The translations under genes and the position numbers were made by a program. From Planctomycetaceae bacterium (GTDB lineage: Bacteria > Planctomycetota > Phycisphaerae > Phycisphaerales > SM1A02), in assembly GCA_947490615.1 (NCBI GenBank), contig CANLHK010000003.1:62001-126000 (forward strand): 64,000 nucleotides of DNA, written 5' to 3'. The notes under the pieces were generated by a model. The model saw nothing but the letters and a program-made list of their open reading frames with translations. It did not search any database and was not told the DNA's origin. Positions 61,145 to 64,000 of the stretch are shown here, in pieces. Within the stretch, counting starts at the first letter, position 1, and each line of letters starts with the position of its first letter.

Positions 61145-61444
61145 GTGGAGCCTGAAAGCCGACCTCCTTCGAAGGAAACTCCCGCGCGCGGCATGCGCAC
61201 CTTGCGGGCATCCGACGCCTCGCTCATGGGGCTCGGGATGCAGATGATGAGTGAGGTTGCAGCAGGCGTGCTCCTCGGCGTCGGCGCGGACTACCTGCTC
61301 GACACCAAGGGACGCTGGGTTGTCGTGGGTTCGATCCTCGGGATCCTCGTGGCGATGTGGACGGTCATTCGCGTGGGGATGCGCATGCAGGGCGCGCCAC
61401 GAAAGCCTGGAACCAAGGGAGCAGACGAAGAGGTGAAGCGTTGA
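61145..61444 (+). CDS. atpI: AtpI-family ATP synthase assembly protein
   Basis: 99 residues with two TM segments (about 40-58 and 65-85) and the Glu-rich helix SLMGLGMQMMSEVAAGVLLG typical of the AtpI/gene 1 family, which aids c-ring assembly and may carry magnesium. The GTG at 61145 is chosen because TACGGT lies 6 nt upstream. The next gene starts in the stop codon (TTGA). Confidence 0.8.
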   Translation: MEPESRPPSKETPARGMRTLRASDASLMGLGMQMMSEVAAGVLLGVGADYLLDTKGRWVVVGSILGILVAMWTVIRVGMRMQGAPRKPGTKGADEEVKR

Positions 61445-61941
61445 CGGGGTCGGTTCCTCAACGAACCAGCGGCGAGAACGACGCTGGAGTTGGCTTCCCA
61501 ACGATCGCGTTGCTCCTCACAACCGTGGTCACCTCGGCTGTGCTCTTCGGAGCTTGGAGCCTGGTGAACATCGGTGCTGATCTGCCTCCAGAGCGCTACA
61601 AGAGCGTAGTTCTCGGACTCCTAGTCTCGGCGGTGGGACACATCGTCGGCACGCTGGTCGGTGCGCTTCTCGCGGCGCTGCGGGTTGATGGAGCAGCCAA
61701 GATTGGCAACACGAACAGCACCATGACGGCGTACCTCGCGACCATGGTGGTGCGCTTCCTTTGCACACCAGTTCTTGCAGTCTCGTTATACTTTGCCCTC
61801 CCCGCGGAGCCCAAAGCACTCCTGATTGGAGTCGCAGCGAGCTACCTGGTGATCTTGGTCGCGGACAGCGCGATCCTGTTCACGGCGATGCGTGCATCGA
61901 CGCGAGGGAGTGCGGGATCCCGAAGCACGCCGTTGGCGTGA
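61441..61941 (+). CDS. Four-TM ATP synthase subunit I-like protein
   Basis: 166 residues with about four TM segments (IALLLTTVVTSAVLFGAWSL, VVLGLLVSAVGHIVGTLVGA, VVRFLCTPVLAVSLYFAL, LLIGVAASYLVILVADSAI). It lies between atpI and atpB, where many Planctomycetota carry an ATP-synthase-I-like gene. The TTG start overlaps the atpI stop by 4 bp and has GAGGTG upstream. Likely an assembly factor; inferred from position. Confidence 0.7.
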   Translation: MTGSVPQRTSGENDAGVGFPTIALLLTTVVTSAVLFGAWSLVNIGADLPPERYKSVVLGLLVSAVGHIVGTLVGALLAALRVDGAAKIGNTNSTMTAYLATMVVRFLCTPVLAVSLYFALPAEPKALLIGVAASYLVILVADSAILFTAMRASTRGSAGSRSTPLA

Positions 61942-62085
61942 TTCAATCAAGCACCTGTGTCTGAGAGAGTTTCGAGGCGTCGCGCCTCGAGCGTTCGAGC
62001 GCCGCTTGCTCGGACTTTGTGCCAGATTTCACAAGTGAGTTCGCGCCCTCGCCCCACGGCGGCGCTCTGAAACCAGACCCGAAAC

Positions 62086-63132
62086 ATGAGCATCTCCCTT
62101 CAACTTGCTCCGCTGGTCGACGCGATTCCCTCGATGCTGAGCGTCGACTTGGCGCGCGTGCTCGCCGAAGGAACGCCGCTGGACCATGTCCTCGACAAGC
62201 CCTCCGCGCTGCACGGCGTGTTTGGAATCTCGGGACTGAAGCTCAGCGCCGTCTCGGTCGTGACCGCGGGCATTCTTGCCTTTGTCGCGCTCTACCTCGC
62301 GGCTCGTCGCATTGAGACTGGGCCTGCCTCACAGGGCACCGACCGCTATGTGACCAAGGGTCGCCTCGCGCAGATCATCGAGACGATCGTGCAAGGGCTT
62401 CGCGACGGCATGCTGGTTCCCTTGCTCGGCAAGGCCACGGCGAACTACTACCTGCCGTTCCTGCTCTCGCTCTTCTTCTTTGTGCTCACGCTGAACCTCC
62501 TCGGGTTCATTCCCTTTGCGGACTTCCAAGAGCTCTTCCACAAGCTCAGCAGTGGCGGAGACGCGCACGCGGCGCCCTCGGCGCACGGCGAACACGCGGA
62601 TGTCATCTACTTCGGCGGCACTGCAACGGCATCGATCTCGGTGACCGCAGGGCTCGCCGTGGTGTCGTTCTTTGCCATCATGTTCCAGTCGATGCGCGAC
62701 CTCGGCATCAAGGGACTCCTCGAGCACATGTGTGGTGGCAAGGAACTCCTGAACGGACCCAAGGGTCTGCTTCTCGTGGTCCCCATCATCTTCGTCGTCG
62801 AGATCCTCGGGCTCTTCATCAAGCCCAGCGCGCTGGCCATTCGTCTCTTTGCCAACATGCTCGCGGGTCACACGCTCTTGGCCACGATCTTCATGTTCAC
62901 AGGCATGGCGCTCAAGTCGGGCGGTTGGGGTCTCGCGGCTCCGATCGGCATCGTCTCGGCGCTGTTTGCGCTGGCCATTTCCTTCCTTGAACTCTTCGTC
63001 GCGTTCCTTCAGGCGTTTGTCTTCATGTTCCTCACTGCGGTGTTCATCGGCATGATGAGCCACCACGGGGATCACGATGAGGAGCACGCACACGACGAGC
63101 ACGCCGCGCATGGGCACGCCCACGCGCACTGA
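62086..63132 (+). CDS. atpB: F0F1 ATP synthase subunit a
   Basis: The stator half-channel subunit. 348 residues, longer than usual. The essential Arg is in ALAIRLFANMLAGHTLLATI, and the C-terminal helices ALFALAISFLELFVAFLQAF are typical. Two His-rich stretches are unusual: GGDAHAAPSAHGEHAD in a loop, and a His/Asp/Glu-rich C-terminal tail of about 24 residues (HHGDHDEEHAHDEH). It follows a 144-bp gap that may hold an internal leader. Confidence 0.94.
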   Translation: MSISLQLAPLVDAIPSMLSVDLARVLAEGTPLDHVLDKPSALHGVFGISGLKLSAVSVVTAGILAFVALYLAARRIETGPASQGTDRYVTKGRLAQIIETIVQGLRDGMLVPLLGKATANYYLPFLLSLFFFVLTLNLLGFIPFADFQELFHKLSSGGDAHAAPSAHGEHADVIYFGGTATASISVTAGLAVVSFFAIMFQSMRDLGIKGLLEHMCGGKELLNGPKGLLLVVPIIFVVEILGLFIKPSALAIRLFANMLAGHTLLATIFMFTGMALKSGGWGLAAPIGIVSALFALAISFLELFVAFLQAFVFMFLTAVFIGMMSHHGDHDEEHAHDEHAAHGHAHAH

Positions 63133-63248
63133 CAGAAAACCTCCGAGCCCGTGGGTGGCCCGGCTGCATGTTCAGACCAAACCAGCGGCGCGTCCCACGG
63201 CGTCCGACACTCAAGAATCACCTTTCTTCTCCAGGAGCACAGTTCGAA

Positions 63249-63566
63249 ATGCGCAAGATCAGCAAGCTCGTCCCCTTCCTCGCCCTCGCCGCTCTCATCG
63301 CCGCCCCAGCATTCGGCGCCGATGGTGAAGCCGCCGCTGCCGCAGGCAAGCCGCTCAGCGCGGGCATCGCAGCGATCGGTGCCGGCCTCGCCGTCATCGG
63401 CGCTGGCGTTGGCATCGGCCGCATCGGTGGAGGCGCCGTTGAGGCGACCGCCCGCCAGCCCGAGATGGCCAGCACCATCCAGAACCAGATGATCTTGACT
63501 GCAGCACTCATCGAAGGCGTCGCGCTCTTCGCCGTCGTCTGCGGCCTGCTCGTCATCCTCGGCTAA
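63249..63566 (+). CDS. atpE: F0F1 ATP synthase subunit c, with signal peptide
   Basis: 105 residues. Residues 1-24 look like a cleavable signal (LVPFLALAALIAAPAFGA), followed by an Ala-rich link and the usual two-helix hairpin. Helix 1 carries GAGVGIGRIGGG, the polar loop is ARQP, and helix 2 has the ion-binding Glu89 in TAALIEGVALF. The Gln and Ser/Thr ligands of sodium c-subunits are missing, so it is probably proton-driven. AGGAG lies upstream of the ATG. Confidence 0.95.
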   Translation: MRKISKLVPFLALAALIAAPAFGADGEAAAAAGKPLSAGIAAIGAGLAVIGAGVGIGRIGGGAVEATARQPEMASTIQNQMILTAALIEGVALFAVVCGLLVILG

Positions 63567-63586
63567 TCCGAGGCGTTTCCGACTTC

Positions 63587-63620
63587 GGTCGTCGCTCGGG
63601 AAACTGAGCGACGACCTTTT
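63587..63620 (+). terminator. Hairpin with T-run between atpE and atpF
   Basis: An 11-bp perfect stem GGTCGTCGCTC/GAGCGACGACC with an 8-nt loop, then TTTT. It is 20 bp after atpE, inside the operon. The short T-run suggests partial termination or mRNA end protection, which would raise the level of atpE over atpF. Confidence 0.75.
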
Positions 63621-63674
63621 GAACAGGGCGCACCTGCGCCACTTTGCACTTTATCCGCCTTCACTGGAAGAACC

Positions 63675-64000
63675 ATGACTGCCTTCCTCGCCAACAGCCC
63701 GCTCGATCCTGACATCGTCGGCTTTACCGTCACGATCGTCGTCTTCCTTGCCTTCTTCGCCCTCGCCAGTCTGATGATTTGGCCGAAGGTCGTGCGCGGA
63801 CTCGATGAGCGCGTCGCCAAGATCAAGCACGAAATCGACGCCGCTGAGAAGTCGCGTCGTGAGGCCGAGGGCGCGCAACGCAAGTTTGAAGAGAAGCTTC
63901 GTCAGGCTCAGGAAGAGGCGACTCGCACGATCGCCGAAGCCCAAGCCACCGCACGCAAGGCGGGCGATGAGCTGCGCGCGCGCAACGACGCAGAGCTCAC
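63675..64000 (+). CDS. atpF: F0F1 ATP synthase subunit b, 3' end outside the window
   Basis: The first 108 residues are visible. There is one N-terminal TM segment (VGFTVTIVVFLAFFALASLM) and the start of the long stalk coiled coil (AAEKSRREAEGAQRKFEEKL). This matches subunit b, the peripheral stalk that binds subunit delta. The frame is open to the window edge. A GGAAG lies just upstream of the ATG. Confidence 0.93.
   Translation, partial: MTAFLANSPLDPDIVGFTVTIVVFLAFFALASLMIWPKVVRGLDERVAKIKHEIDAAEKSRREAEGAQRKFEEKLRQAQEEATRTIAEAQATARKAGDELRARNDAEL

Noticed and set aside
1-64000. Insertion sequences, prophage, CRISPR arrays, tRNA or rRNA genes
   Set aside because: No transposase, integrase, cas gene, regular spacer-repeat array, tRNA T-loop context or rRNA sequence was seen anywhere in the window.

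Overview
The window is about 64 kb of GC-rich, densely coding bacterial chromosome with no mobile element, CRISPR array, rRNA or tRNA that I could recognise. The gene content points to a member of the Planctomycetota, most likely class Phycisphaerae (inference). The pointers are an ECF-type sigma factor divergent from a membrane-anchored Ser/Thr kinase, a membrane-anchored MerR-like HTH protein, many proline- and alanine-rich secreted proteins of unknown function, and very few Shine-Dalgarno sequences. Starts were set from family N-termini, 4-bp overlaps and promoter position, so several differ from the longest open frame.

Layout. 1-5.2 kb: a partial GAF protein, psd, an HTH membrane protein, mutY and gatCA. 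5.2-11 kb: an RND efflux pair and a NIF3 protein. 11.3-13.6 kb: phoH, then an 820-bp protein-free region with many inverted repeats and a well-defined small RNA unit ending in a strong terminator. 13.6-21.4 kb: a Cys-rich secreted protein, the sigma/kinase pair, a BI-1 family protein, a zinc-ribbon protein and a GH15 glucoamylase-like enzyme. 21.5-29.4 kb: a FliN-like protein and a type II fatty-acid/phospholipid cluster read on the minus strand (rpmF, plsX, fabH, fabD, a lipoprotein, fabG, acpP, a second ACP, fabF). 29.5-31.3 kb: rnhA, rpsL, rpsG. 31.5-36.7 kb: an H-NOX/histidine-kinase operon, a frameshifted secreted protein and a MoeB/ThiF enzyme. 37-45.8 kb: unknown secreted proteins, a DinB-like protein, glpK-glpD, a C25-peptidase-like protein and an SGNH hydrolase. 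45.9-56.4 kb: sucD, purM, arfB, an outer-membrane barrel, a phosphoesterase, an aromatic amino acid decarboxylase, a GNAT enzyme, pepF, ispE and nadA. 56.5-64 kb: an AsmA-like giant, nuoI and the start of an F-type ATP synthase operon (atpI, an AtpI-like protein, atpB, atpE, atpF cut by the window edge).

Two signals stand out. First, at least 15 genes carry a TANNNT hexamer (often TACGCT or TACACT) exactly 6 or 7 nt before the start codon, which places the predicted transcription start at or next to the first base of the start codon. Leaderless transcription therefore looks like a main mode of expression here, and the pattern also decides several start codons. Second, fabG has no ATG, GTG or TTG in the right place. 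The conserved N-terminus can only be reached from an AUC codon, which has a good Shine-Dalgarno sequence 6 nt upstream. Other points of interest are the small RNA unit at 13.35-13.51 kb, the structured region before it, 12-bp (four-codon) tandem repeats at the ends of four unrelated genes, and an apparent terminator between atpE and atpF.
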